Assembly (NCBI GenBank): GCA_902611145.1
Contig: CACLYO010000003.1
Coordinates: 59,442 to 123,441, forward strand
Direction of reading: 5' to 3'
Origin: an uncultured Pelagibacteraceae bacterium
GTDB lineage: Bacteria; Pseudomonadota; Alphaproteobacteria; Pelagibacterales; Pelagibacteraceae
DNA: 64,000 nucleotides
The translations under genes and the position numbers were made by a program. The notes beneath the pieces are model-generated. The model was not told where the DNA came from. It ran no database searches and saw nothing but the letters and a program-made list of their open reading frames with translations. How positions within the stretch are numbered: the stretch's first letter is position 1; the number at the start of each line of letters is the position of its first letter. Positions 18,628-27,725 of this stretch are shown one piece after another.

Positions 18628-18638
18628 AAATAAAAAAG

Positions 18639-18661
18639 GGCGGTTATAAAATAACCGCCCT
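18639..18661 (-). terminator. Rho-independent hairpin between potD and potB
   Basis: Perfect 10-bp stem GGGCGGTTAT / ATAACCGCCC with a 3-nt loop, followed on the minus strand by TTTTTTATTT. It lies 38 bp after the potD stop and just before potB. It should end most potD transcripts, leaving readthrough for the permease genes. Confidence 0.88.
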
Positions 18662-18698
18662 AAATATATTATATAATTTTAAAGTTTAAAACTTAAAA

Positions 18699-19814
18699 TT
18701 ATAGACCTGCTTTCATAGCTTCCCATTTTTCACCAAGTTCTGTACCGTTATCAGCCCAGAATATTGGGTCAACTAAGAAGTAATTTTTAGTGTTAGCTGG
18801 TGCTGTTGGCATGTGTGGTACCATGTTAGTTTTACCATCTTTATACCAAGGCTCTCCTTTTTTCATAACATCAATAGAAGACTTTCTCCAAGGAGCGTAA
18901 GCAATATACTTAGCGCTTCCTGCTAAACCTTCTGTACTTGTCATCATTGCAAGAGCTTTTTTAGCGTCAGCTTCGTTTGGTCCACCTTTAACAAGTGCAA
19001 AGTATTCGTAGTCAAGACCTTGTCCGTCCCAAACTTGAACGATTGGCGCGCCTTCTCCAACTGTAGCATTAAAGAATCTTCCGTTCCAACCAGTTGCCAT
19101 AACAACTTCACCACTCATTAATAATTCTGGCGGTTGAGCACCTGCAGACCAAAATACACATCCACCACTTGGATCTGTACAAAGTTTTTTGATCTTATCT
19201 AAAGCTCTTTGAACACCTTTTTCAGTATTTAAAGCTTTATAGATTTTTGCTCCACCTTTACCTGGTTTAATACCATCAGCTGCTAAAGCGATTTCTAAAT
19301 TAGTTAGAGCGCTTTTATAGATAGCTCTTTTTCCAGGAAATTTTTTAGTGTTAAAGAAATCTTTTATAGTTTTTGGCTTACCTTTAACATTGTCGCTGTT
19401 ATAAGCATAATTCCAAGAATATAAAATATTTCCTACCGCACATTTAGAAGGCATGCTAGTAAAGAAATCTTCACTTGCAGGAGTCCCATCTGGTGCTGCT
19501 GGGAAGTCTTTGTCGAAATCAAATTCAACAAATATACCTTCGTCGCATCCAGTAATAGTATCCATAGCAAATACGTCTATGATATCCCATACGATTGCAC
19601 CTGCTTCTTTTTGTGCTTTTATTTCTGATAATCCACCTGAATAGTCTACCCAATCAATAGGTACACCTAGTTTTTTTGCAGTAGGATCACCATATCCTAG
19701 CTTTTGAGATTCTGTATAAGCTCCACCCCAAGATGCAACAACTACTGCAAATGCTGATGAAGTTATAGAAAGAGCAAAAGATAGAACAAGTAACAATTTA
19801 CTTAATTTTTTCAT
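18699..19814 (-). CDS. potD: polyamine-type ABC substrate-binding protein
   Basis: 371 residues with a signal peptide (MKKLSKLLLVLSFALSI..., cleaved near AFA). The mature protein opens with VVVASWGGAYTESQ, typical of the PotD/PotF group. Trp and acidic residues likely to bind amine groups are spread through it (for example DVFAMDTITGCDEG), but the ligand is inferred. The gene has its own ribosome site GGAGGA, a promoter candidate and a downstream terminator, so it should be highly expressed. PotABC lie on both sides. Confidence 0.9.
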   Translation of the reverse strand: MKKLSKLLLVLSFALSITSSAFAVVVASWGGAYTESQKLGYGDPTAKKLGVPIDWVDYSGGLSEIKAQKEAGAIVWDIIDVFAMDTITGCDEGIFVEFDFDKDFPAAPDGTPASEDFFTSMPSKCAVGNILYSWNYAYNSDNVKGKPKTIKDFFNTKKFPGKRAIYKSALTNLEIALAADGIKPGKGGAKIYKALNTEKGVQRALDKIKKLCTDPSGGCVFWSAGAQPPELLMSGEVVMATGWNGRFFNATVGEGAPIVQVWDGQGLDYEYFALVKGGPNEADAKKALAMMTSTEGLAGSAKYIAYAPWRKSSIDVMKKGEPWYKDGKTNMVPHMPTAPANTKNYFLVDPIFWADNGTELGEKWEAMKAGL

Positions 19815-19849
19815 TTATCCTCCGTTTAAACGTTTTTTATAAAAACAGG

Positions 19850-19878
19850 ATTACAGCAAGATATAATATAGGAGTCAA
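19850..19878 (-). promoter_or_regulatory. candidate sigma70-type promoter of potD
   Basis: On the minus strand TTGACT (19873-19878) and TGTAAT (19850-19855) are separated by exactly 17 bp, placing a start site near 19843, upstream of the GGAGGA ribosome site. Just upstream (19882-19901) is an imperfect dyad, GCCATTT gcata AAATGGGC, a possible operator. Confidence 0.55.
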
Positions 19879-19939
19879 CATGCCATTTGCATAAAATGGG
19901 CCTATTTTACTGATGGATATTTAGTTTTTTTATAGTGGT

Positions 19940-21028
19940 TTATTTTGGATCTAACGCTCTAGCATCAAAACTATTCCAGCTAACATTAATTTGGTTTCCA
20001 AGCTTTATATCCATATTGGCGGAACTATTAGGAACTTTCAAAATAAAATCTTTGTTTCCAAGCAAACTTAATCTAACTCTAGTGTGGTCTCCATGATAAA
20101 TAACTTCTTCAATTTTTCCTTTAAAATTATTTTCCATTTTTTCTTTAGTATTAATTAAAGCTCTTTCTGGCCTTAAGGATACAATAGTTTTTTCACCACT
20201 TGATTTTACTACAATAGGATTAGCTAAGATTTCTGAACCATCATCTAATTTTACTTTACATTTATCTTTTGAAACATCTGTAACTTGTCCAGAAAATCTA
20301 TTATTTTCTCCTATAAATTCTGCTACAAAAGAGTTTACTGGTTCTTCATAAAGTTTATCGGGTGATGAAAGTTGTTGAACTTTACCATCATTAAAAACTG
20401 CAATTCTGTTTGACATTGTTAAAGCTTCTCCTTGATCATGAGTAACGTAAACAACTGTAACACCAATACTTTCATGAATATGTTTAATTTCATACTGCAT
20501 ACTTTCTCTTAAATTTTTATCTAAAGCTCCTAAAGGTTCATCCATAAGAACTACTGCTGGATCAAAAACTAAAGCTCTTGCAACAGCAACTCTTTGTTGT
20601 TGTCCACCTGACAACTGGCCTGGCATTCTATTTTCAAAACCTGTTAAAGATACCATGGATAGAGCTTTATCAATTTTTTTATCTGTATCTTCTTTAGAAA
20701 CTTTTCTAACTCTTAAAGGAAAAGCTAAATTTTCATAAACTGTCATATGTGGAAACAATGCATAATTTTGAAAAACCATTCCGATACCTCTTTTATGAGG
20801 AGGGATGTTTGATATAGGATTTTTGTCTAAATATATTTCTCCGTTGGTTGGGGTTTCAAATCCTGCTAACATCATTAAGCAAGTTGTTTTACCTGAACCA
20901 GATGGTCCAAGCATTGTAATAAATTCACCTTCTGCAATATCTAAATTTAAATCTTTAACAACAAGTACTTTGCCATCATAGCTTTTATCTACTTTATCAA
21001 ATCTTACGAATTGTTCATTATTTGGCAT
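19940..21028 (-). CDS. potA: spermidine/putrescine-type ABC transporter ATPase
   Basis: 362 residues. Walker A GPSGSGKTT, signature LSGGQQQRVAVARAL, Walker B VVLMDEPLGALD and switch histidine VYVTHDQGEA are all intact. A C-terminal TOBE/regulatory domain (about 240-362) is typical of PotA. It lies upstream of potD and 38 bp downstream of the DoeA-like gene, so the transporter may be co-transcribed with the ectoine-type genes. Confidence 0.93.
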   Translation of the reverse strand: MPNNEQFVRFDKVDKSYDGKVLVVKDLNLDIAEGEFITMLGPSGSGKTTCLMMLAGFETPTNGEIYLDKNPISNIPPHKRGIGMVFQNYALFPHMTVYENLAFPLRVRKVSKEDTDKKIDKALSMVSLTGFENRMPGQLSGGQQQRVAVARALVFDPAVVLMDEPLGALDKNLRESMQYEIKHIHESIGVTVVYVTHDQGEALTMSNRIAVFNDGKVQQLSSPDKLYEEPVNSFVAEFIGENNRFSGQVTDVSKDKCKVKLDDGSEILANPIVVKSSGEKTIVSLRPERALINTKEKMENNFKGKIEEVIYHGDHTRVRLSLLGNKDFILKVPNSSANMDIKLGNQINVSWNSFDARALDPK

Positions 21029-21066
21029 GGCAATTTAAAACATTTGTAGATAATTTTTTCAAGTTC

Positions 21067-22233
21067 TTATTTTATGTGTAAATCTCTTGAAAAATTGCAA
21101 AATAATTCACTTCCTTTGTCTGTAACTCTAACAGATTCAGACGCTTCCACTCCCCAGTCACCAAATTGCATTACAGCAATCATGTGAAAGCAAACATTTG
21201 GTTCTAAAACTGTCTTGTCACCTTTATAGATATTTAAAGTATGTTCACCCCAATCAGGTGGATAACCAATACCAATTGAATAACCTGTTCTAGATTCTTT
21301 TTTAATATTATATTTATCCAGAACAGCCCAGAATTTTTGAGCTACATCATCAGCTGTATTTCCAGGTTTCGTAGCAGTAATACCCGCATCAAGTGCTTCA
21401 TTTGTTGCTTTCATAGCATCTATTTTTTTTTGATCTGGCTTTCCTAATAATACTGTTCTTGCCATTGGACAATGATACCTTTTATTTACTCCTGAGAGTT
21501 CAATAATTGTTGCTTCACCCTCAACAAATTTCTCATCTGTTGCTGTTAAATGTGAAGCTGATGTTCCTTTGCCTGTTGGTAGTAATGTTGCAATGCTTGC
21601 GTATTCACCCCCAATTTCAGGAGTTCCCTTAAATAAAGCTTTTTGTATTTCGGCAACAGCATCACATTGTCTTACACCTGGATTGATACTTTCCATAGCC
21701 ACCTTCATGCCTATTTGTGAAATTTTTGCCGCTCCTTTCATAAGATTAATCTCAGCATCTGATTTTATTAATCTTGTCCAGTTAACTAGTCTTTCTGAAT
21801 CTTTAATTTTTGCATTTGGTAAACCTTGTTTTAACTTCTCATAACAATAAGCCGTAAAATAGTGGCTATCCATCTCCACACCGATATTTAATTTATCCCA
21901 TTTATTTTTTTTAATTAAGTTTATTAAAGAATCGTAAGGGTGCATTGGCCATGTATGAATATACTTTTCGTCATAAACAATAATATTTTCTTTTTTTAGA
22001 TAAGTTTTTATGTATGCTCCACCTGCATCTTGAGCTCTAACAAAACATAAAGGTTCGTCATCATTTACATGAACTATTGCGCATTGAGAATAATAAAATG
22101 ACCAAGCATCATATCCTGTTAAATAATTCATGTTATTTGTATCCTGAGAAATTAACAATTCAATGCCTTTTTCTTGCATTGATTTTTTAACTTTGTTTAA
22201 TCTTTGTTTATATTCTTGTTTTGTAAATAACAT
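21067..22233 (-). CDS. doeA: DoeA-like ectoine hydrolase (M24 creatinase family)
   Basis: 388 residues with the M24 pita-bread fold. The sequence follows the DoeA/EutD pattern through NMNYLTGYDAWSFY, FVRAQDAGGAYI, GVEMDSHYFTA, RYHCPMARTVLLG, SRTGYSIGIGYPPDWGEHT and a late DWGVEASES. DoeA opens the ring of ectoine to N-acetyl-2,4-diaminobutyrate. It is adjacent to a EutA-like gene and downstream of a TAXI-TRAP transporter. Other M24 members are prolidases or creatinases, but the YPPDWGE motif is close to DoeA. DoeB and DoeD were not found in the window. Confidence 0.8.
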   Translation of the reverse strand: MLFTKQEYKQRLNKVKKSMQEKGIELLISQDTNNMNYLTGYDAWSFYYSQCAIVHVNDDEPLCFVRAQDAGGAYIKTYLKKENIIVYDEKYIHTWPMHPYDSLINLIKKNKWDKLNIGVEMDSHYFTAYCYEKLKQGLPNAKIKDSERLVNWTRLIKSDAEINLMKGAAKISQIGMKVAMESINPGVRQCDAVAEIQKALFKGTPEIGGEYASIATLLPTGKGTSASHLTATDEKFVEGEATIIELSGVNKRYHCPMARTVLLGKPDQKKIDAMKATNEALDAGITATKPGNTADDVAQKFWAVLDKYNIKKESRTGYSIGIGYPPDWGEHTLNIYKGDKTVLEPNVCFHMIAVMQFGDWGVEASESVRVTDKGSELFCNFSRDLHIK

Positions 22234-22235
22234 TT

Positions 22236-22982
22236 TTAGTTAGATGAAAATAGTTTGCCAAAACCATTAATTGAATTATTTTTTCCAATTTTTTCAAGGG
22301 TATCCCAAATTAAAGCTTGATTGCTTGATAGAACAAATTTATTTATCTTTTTTTCCAGTCTATCAATAATTGACAAAACTGGTAGGGCCGTGCAAGAAAC
22401 AAAAAGAGCATCAGCATCTTTATGATCCATATTTATTAAAACATCGTACAGATAATCTGGATCAACTTTACCAATATCTATATCTGACTCTATATCAAAA
22501 TATGAATTCGAAATAATTTCAAATTTTTCATTTTTAAAAAAAGCTACTACTTCATCATTCAATTTTTTTGGATATGGTGTAAATACTGAAATTTTTTTAA
22601 TATTTAACTTTTTTAAAGCTGTAATTGCTGCAGTGCTTGGAGTTGTTACTTTTGCCTCTGGTTTTGCTAATTTTATTTTTCTTTCAATAGAGTCATGTCC
22701 AGCAGCAATGGTCCCTGAAGTACATCCATAAACAACACAATCTATCTTCTCATCAGGCAATATATTTCTTGTAACATCTGTTACATCTTTAGACATTTTA
22801 ATTAAATTTTCACTTGTCAATGGATTGTAGCATTTTATACGATTAACAAAAAAATCTATGTTTTTATCTTTAATTATATTTACAAAATCCTTCTCGATCA
22901 TGAAGTCACTTGCTAAAGCAATTAAACCAATTCTAGGATTTGGTTTTTTAATAAACTGTGGTTTAATTTTTTTTAAATCCAT
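22236..22982 (-). CDS. eutA: EutA-like Asp/Glu racemase superfamily enzyme
   Basis: About 248 residues from ATG 22982 (MDLKKIKPQF); the longer start at 23006 would extend 44 bp into the TRAP gene. Two catalytic cysteines of the racemase/maleate isomerase superfamily are visible, in VVYGCTSGTIAAG and ALFVSCTALPVLS. EutA is the racemase-like gene of the eut ectoine-utilisation cluster, and here it precedes the DoeA-like gene by 2 bp. A maleate isomerase or arylmalonate decarboxylase is the alternative; context favours EutA. Confidence 0.72.
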   Translation of the reverse strand: MDLKKIKPQFIKKPNPRIGLIALASDFMIEKDFVNIIKDKNIDFFVNRIKCYNPLTSENLIKMSKDVTDVTRNILPDEKIDCVVYGCTSGTIAAGHDSIERKIKLAKPEAKVTTPSTAAITALKKLNIKKISVFTPYPKKLNDEVVAFFKNEKFEIISNSYFDIESDIDIGKVDPDYLYDVLINMDHKDADALFVSCTALPVLSIIDRLEKKINKFVLSSNQALIWDTLEKIGKNNSINGFGKLFSSN

Positions 22983-25302
22983 AATTTCTATAGTTAAGAT
23001 ATCCAAAAATTAGTAAAAGTCCTAGAGAAAAAGGATAGACTAAACCTTTATTTGGCCTATTTAAATTTTCAATCTTCAATTCACTTATTATATCACCCAT
23101 TTCCATACCACTCTTTTTAGCTAAACCATTCCATTGAATTGTATCAACTACTATTCTATTTTGATCTTCTATTAAGTTAATCCCATACTTTTCTAAAGTA
23201 TATTTTTTTTCAAAAGAATTTTTATTTATAACAAATAATTTATATCTTTCTCCATATTCGCTTGGTCTGGTAACTCTTATATGCACTTCTTTATTAGGTT
23301 CTAATGTAAGTGAATGAATTTGTTTTAAATCTTTATAATTATATTTAGGATAAATTTTATTAAGAGCAAATTCAGGAGATAAAAGAGATATAGATATTCC
23401 TAGAAATACTATAATTTCAAACCATCTTAATTTATTGAACATCCATCCTTGGGTTGCTGCTGTAAACACTAATATTCCAATTAATGATGTAAAGATTACT
23501 AATAATCCATGCCATATGTTTTCAATTCCAATTAACAACAGTTCATGATTAAATAAAAATACGATTGGTAAAACTCCAGTCCTTAAACTATACCAAAAAG
23601 CTTGAACTCCTGTCTTTAATGGATCTCCCCCAGAAATACCTGCAGCAGCATATGATGCAAGACCAACAGGTGGAGTAACATCTGCCATTAAGCCAAAATA
23701 AAAAACAAATAAATGTACAGCTATCAATGGAAATATAAATCCAGATGCATTACCTACATCTACTAAAACCATAGACATTAATGATGCAACAACAACATAG
23801 TTAGCAGTAGTTGGAAGTCCCATTCCAAGTAGCAAACATAAAACTATAGTTAGTAAAATTAATATTATCACATTATCCTTAGCGACTGACTCTATTACAA
23901 CAATTAAATTAGTACTTAATCCGGTTGAACCGACTGCTCCAACAATTACTCCTGCTGTAGCTATTGCTATTCCAACTGCTACCATATTAATTGCACCTTT
24001 TTGAAAACCAACAACTGTTTGATTAAACCAAATTTTAAAACCATCTATATAATTCCCTTCTTTAGATGATTTAATTATTTTGTTTATTAAGTTAACTAGA
24101 ACTAATGCAATGGTTGCATAAAATATAGAATAAGATGCAGTTAATCTAAGATAGGTCAACAAATATATTAATACAAAAATTGGAATTAAAAAATGTAAAC
24201 CTGATAAAAATGTTTTTTTTAAATGTGGAACATCTTTTTCATCCATTCCTTTTAAATTTAGTTTTAAAGCTTCAAGATGAGAAATATAAAATAATGCAAT
24301 ATAAGATATTACTGCTGGTAAAAAAGCATGTTTGACAACTTCAAAATAAGTAACTCCAATAAAACTTGCCATAACAAAAGCTGCAGCACCCATTACTGGA
24401 GGCATTATTTGACCATTAACTGACGAAGAAACTTCTATCGCACCTGCTTTTTCTTTTGAGAATCCTGTTTTTTTCATAATAGGAATAGTAAATGTTCCAG
24501 TAGTTACTGTATTTGCAACTGAAGAACCTGATATTAAACCAGTCATTCCAGATCCTAAAATAGCTGCCTTGGCAGGACCTCCTCGCATTTTTCCAACCAT
24601 TGCAAAAGCTAAATTTAAAAAATATTGACCACCACCAGCCGTTTCTAAAAGACCACCAAACAAAACAAATAGAAATATAAAATCGACTGAAACTCCAATT
24701 GGAATTCCAAATATAGCTTCCTGATCAAACCATTGAAACCCAACTAGTCTTTTTAATGAAAGTCCACCATGAGAAATTATTTCGGGTGCATATTTTCCAA
24801 AATAAGAAAATAATAAAAAACAAACTGCAATTATAACTAAAGGTATTCCAATTACTCTACGAGTTGCTTCAAGTAAAATTAAAATTCCAACTGATCCAAT
24901 GATTAATTCTATTGGCACAATGTAATTGCCTAAGGTAATTTTTAAAAGAACACCTCCTCTATCTACAAGTTGATCATAAAAAAAATAAATATATAGACAA
25001 CAGAAAGCTGCAATTAAACTAATAAAAATATCAATAATTGAAATTTTTTTTGAACGAGAAATAGGAAATATTAAAAATGCCAAAATTAATGCAAAACCTA
25101 AATGGATTGCTCTAGCAGGTAAACCTTTAAACATTCCAAAATTAAACATAAATGGAAAAGGTGATGCATACCAAAGTTGAAACAAGGACCAAATAATTGC
25201 AATCGTTAAAACAATTTTTAGGTGTAATCCTTTAAGATTTTTAGTTGGAGATAAATCTTCTTTAATTTTACTTTCAACCTTTGAATTATTGTTTTGATTC
25301 AT
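22963..25302 (-). CDS. TAXI-type TRAP transporter fused 4TM/12TM permease
   Basis: 779 residues. The small (DctQ-like) and large (DctM-like) permease parts are fused, with conserved loops SGSSVANTVTTGTFTIP, VNGQIMPPVMGAAAF and GLPTTANYVV. The C-terminal 180 residues form a DUF3394-type extension with a PDZ-like stretch (GLAKKSGMEMGDIISEL). TAXI-TRAP systems import organic acids or amino acids driven by an ion gradient. Its receptor lies directly upstream; the 3' end overlaps the EutA-like gene. An ectoine-type or related solute is a hypothesis from the neighbours. Confidence 0.93.
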   Translation of the reverse strand: MNQNNNSKVESKIKEDLSPTKNLKGLHLKIVLTIAIIWSLFQLWYASPFPFMFNFGMFKGLPARAIHLGFALILAFLIFPISRSKKISIIDIFISLIAAFCCLYIYFFYDQLVDRGGVLLKITLGNYIVPIELIIGSVGILILLEATRRVIGIPLVIIAVCFLLFSYFGKYAPEIISHGGLSLKRLVGFQWFDQEAIFGIPIGVSVDFIFLFVLFGGLLETAGGGQYFLNLAFAMVGKMRGGPAKAAILGSGMTGLISGSSVANTVTTGTFTIPIMKKTGFSKEKAGAIEVSSSVNGQIMPPVMGAAAFVMASFIGVTYFEVVKHAFLPAVISYIALFYISHLEALKLNLKGMDEKDVPHLKKTFLSGLHFLIPIFVLIYLLTYLRLTASYSIFYATIALVLVNLINKIIKSSKEGNYIDGFKIWFNQTVVGFQKGAINMVAVGIAIATAGVIVGAVGSTGLSTNLIVVIESVAKDNVIILILLTIVLCLLLGMGLPTTANYVVVASLMSMVLVDVGNASGFIFPLIAVHLFVFYFGLMADVTPPVGLASYAAAGISGGDPLKTGVQAFWYSLRTGVLPIVFLFNHELLLIGIENIWHGLLVIFTSLIGILVFTAATQGWMFNKLRWFEIIVFLGISISLLSPEFALNKIYPKYNYKDLKQIHSLTLEPNKEVHIRVTRPSEYGERYKLFVINKNSFEKKYTLEKYGINLIEDQNRIVVDTIQWNGLAKKSGMEMGDIISELKIENLNRPNKGLVYPFSLGLLLIFGYLNYRNYGFKKN

Positions 25303-25327
25303 TTTTCAAAGATACTCTAATATAAAA

Positions 25328-25357
25328 AAAAGGCCCAATATATTTATTGGGCCTTTT
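25328..25357 (-). terminator. Rho-independent hairpin between TAXI receptor and TRAP permease
   Basis: Perfect 13-bp stem AAAAGGCCCAATA / TATTGGGCCTTTT with a 4-nt loop, followed by a T-run on the minus strand. It starts 23 bp after the receptor stop and should limit permease expression relative to the receptor. Confidence 0.88.
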
Positions 25358-25380
25358 ATAATTCAATTAATCTATTTAGA

Positions 25381-26385
25381 TTACATTAATCCAGCTTCTT
25401 TATAATATCTAATAGCGCCTTCATGTAAAGGTGCTGATAAACCATCAGCTATCATATCTTCCTTTTTCAAAGGTGCAAAAGCAGGATGTTGTTTTCTAAA
25501 ATCATCAAAATTTTCAAAAACTGCTTTTACTACTAAATAAACAAGATCCGCTTCAACGGCATTACTAGTAACTACTGTAGCTTTTACACCAAAAGTTGTT
25601 ACATCTTTCTTTTGTCCAGTATAAGTACCTTTAGGTATTGTTGCTGAAGCATAATAATCAGCACCATCAATCAAACCTTGAACAGGTCCACCTACTAAAT
25701 TTATTGGTAATGCTTTAGCTCCACAAGTAGCTGCTTGTTCCATAGCACCATTTGGAAATCCTACTGAATAACCAAATGCATCTATTTTACCATCGCAAAG
25801 TGCTTTAACTTGTTCAGAAGAAGTTAGTTCTGTTGTAGATTTAAAGTAACTATTATCCACACCCATTGCTTTCATAAGTTCTTCCATAGTTCCTCTTTGA
25901 CCAGAACCAGGATTACCTATGTTAACAACTTTACCTTTTAAACCTTTAAAGTTTTTAACTTTTGCTTTTTTTCTAGCCCAAATTTGAAAAGGTTCGTTGT
26001 GAACTGAAAAAACAGCTCTTAATCCTTCAAACTTTTTTCCTTCCCATTTACTTGAACCATTAACAGCATGAAATTGCCAGTCTGACTGAGCTACACCAAA
26101 TTGAAACTCTCCTTCTTTGATCTGACCAATATTATAGTTAGATCCTCCTGTAGATGGAGCAGTACATCTGTATGCTTTGTCTATACCTTTTTTTCTTCCA
26201 TGTTCCTTAGCAATTGCTGATTTATGCAACATTTTGCAAATAGCGTTTCCAGTTTGGAAATAAACTCCAGTTGGTCCGCCCGTTCCTATCGTAAAAAACT
26301 CTGCAGATTTTGCTACACCAGTAAAAGATAAAGTTGCAACAAAAATAAGAAGAGCACTAGATAGACTTGATATTATTTTTCTCAT
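25381..26385 (-). CDS. TAXI family TRAP solute receptor
   Basis: 334 residues with a signal peptide (cleaved near KSA) and the TAXI-family opening FFTIGTGGPTGVYFQTGNAIC; GNPGSGQRGTMEELM is also characteristic. This periplasmic binding protein feeds the fused permease downstream. A very strong ribosome site GGAGGGGA precedes the ATG. The ligand is unknown; TAXI receptors studied elsewhere bind glutamate, glutarate/2-oxoglutarate-type acids or others. Confidence 0.93.
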   Translation of the reverse strand: MRKIISSLSSALLIFVATLSFTGVAKSAEFFTIGTGGPTGVYFQTGNAICKMLHKSAIAKEHGRKKGIDKAYRCTAPSTGGSNYNIGQIKEGEFQFGVAQSDWQFHAVNGSSKWEGKKFEGLRAVFSVHNEPFQIWARKKAKVKNFKGLKGKVVNIGNPGSGQRGTMEELMKAMGVDNSYFKSTTELTSSEQVKALCDGKIDAFGYSVGFPNGAMEQAATCGAKALPINLVGGPVQGLIDGADYYASATIPKGTYTGQKKDVTTFGVKATVVTSNAVEADLVYLVVKAVFENFDDFRKQHPAFAPLKKEDMIADGLSAPLHEGAIRYYKEAGLM

Positions 26386-26498
26386 TATTTCCCCTCCATA
26401 ATGTTTTTAATTAACTTGATCCTAACAGTTCAATGAGGAGTGAGTCTAGAGCAATTCTAAAGTACTTATAAACTAATATAGCTGAATTTAGTATGTTT

Positions 26499-27725
26499 TT
26501 AAGCTGATTCCGACCACTCTCGTAGTTTTTTAGTTCCCTCTATAATTTTTGGTGCAAAGTTATTAATAGAGTTTAAATCAATATTTTTATTTTTTTTAAT
26601 ATCGTTCATAAAACTAGAACCATCAAAATCTGTAAAACTTAATCTTGCTAACATTTTTTTTTCAGAACAACCAAAATCAGATCCCGGCAAAAGAGCTACA
26701 CCTGTATCTTTTAATATAGTCTTACACATTTCGCTTGAGGTAGAAAAATTTTTATTTACAAACTCTGGCATTAAGTAAAAGCCACCTTTGGGTTTACTAA
26801 TAATAACATTGTTAGATTTCAAGTTTTCGTAAACATATTCTCCTACATTTTTTAAAATATTTGAAGAATTTCTAATATAACTACTATGATCATTTTGATA
26901 AGCTGAAATTGCTGCGTATTGTATTGGTGCACTTACAGATGAAAATGTCTCACTTGCTAAAACTTTAAGTTTATTTTTTATTTCTTTTAGAGAGTCTGGA
27001 ATTATAAAATATCCTAATCTCCAACCACCAGCACCGCACCATTTACTTAAACCAGTGCTTATAATCGTTTTTTCAGGGCAAAAATTTGAAATTGATTTAA
27101 ATCCAGTATTAAAACTTAGTTCAGAATATATTTCATCAGATAATATTATTAAGTTATTTTTATTTGCAACGGTTGCTATTTCATCTAAGTTTTCACAAAT
27201 CTGACCTGAAGGGTTGTTTGGAGAATTAAGAAATAATAAGTAATTTTTATTTTTATTTTTACTAATAACCTTTTCAATTTCTTCTCCTGTAGGAAACCAA
27301 TTATTTTCTCTTTTAGTTTCAATCCAATGTACTTTGTTTCTTCCTATAATTGCCTGTGGAGCATATGAAACCCAGCTGGGAGCGGGTAAAATAACATCTC
27401 CATCAAATAAAATATGAAGTAAAAACATCAGCTCTTTTGATCCTGGTCCTATAATGACATTATCAGCTTTGTAATTATTTCCTTTTTTATTTGAAGTATA
27501 TAATGCAACTGCATCTCGAAGTTCTGGCAATCCTTGCATTGGTAGATATTTATTTTGGTGTGAATTTTTTTTTAATTCATTAACCATATCTTCTGGAATT
27601 TGAAATGGAGATTGTCCAAAACCAAACTTGAATATTTGTTTTCCCTCTTTTTCTAACTTTTTAGACTCTTCATTCATAAGCAGTGTAGATGAAGGTTTTA
27701 AATTTTTTATTATATTTTTAATCAT
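26499..27725 (-). CDS. class I/II pyridoxal-phosphate aminotransferase
   Basis: 408 residues with the fold-type I core: FLNSPNNPSGQI, the SDEIYSELSF Asp-Tyr pair and a Schiff-base lysine in STGLSKWCGAGGWRLGYF. It resembles aspartate/aromatic aminotransferases; substrate not defined. Its start overlaps the acetoacetyl-CoA synthetase stop by 8 bp, so the two are translationally coupled, and the TAXI transporter genes follow after 113 bp. Confidence 0.85.
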   Translation of the reverse strand: MIKNIIKNLKPSSTLLMNEESKKLEKEGKQIFKFGFGQSPFQIPEDMVNELKKNSHQNKYLPMQGLPELRDAVALYTSNKKGNNYKADNVIIGPGSKELMFLLHILFDGDVILPAPSWVSYAPQAIIGRNKVHWIETKRENNWFPTGEEIEKVISKNKNKNYLLFLNSPNNPSGQICENLDEIATVANKNNLIILSDEIYSELSFNTGFKSISNFCPEKTIISTGLSKWCGAGGWRLGYFIIPDSLKEIKNKLKVLASETFSSVSAPIQYAAISAYQNDHSSYIRNSSNILKNVGEYVYENLKSNNVIISKPKGGFYLMPEFVNKNFSTSSEMCKTILKDTGVALLPGSDFGCSEKKMLARLSFTDFDGSSFMNDIKKNKNIDLNSINNFAPKIIEGTKKLREWSESA

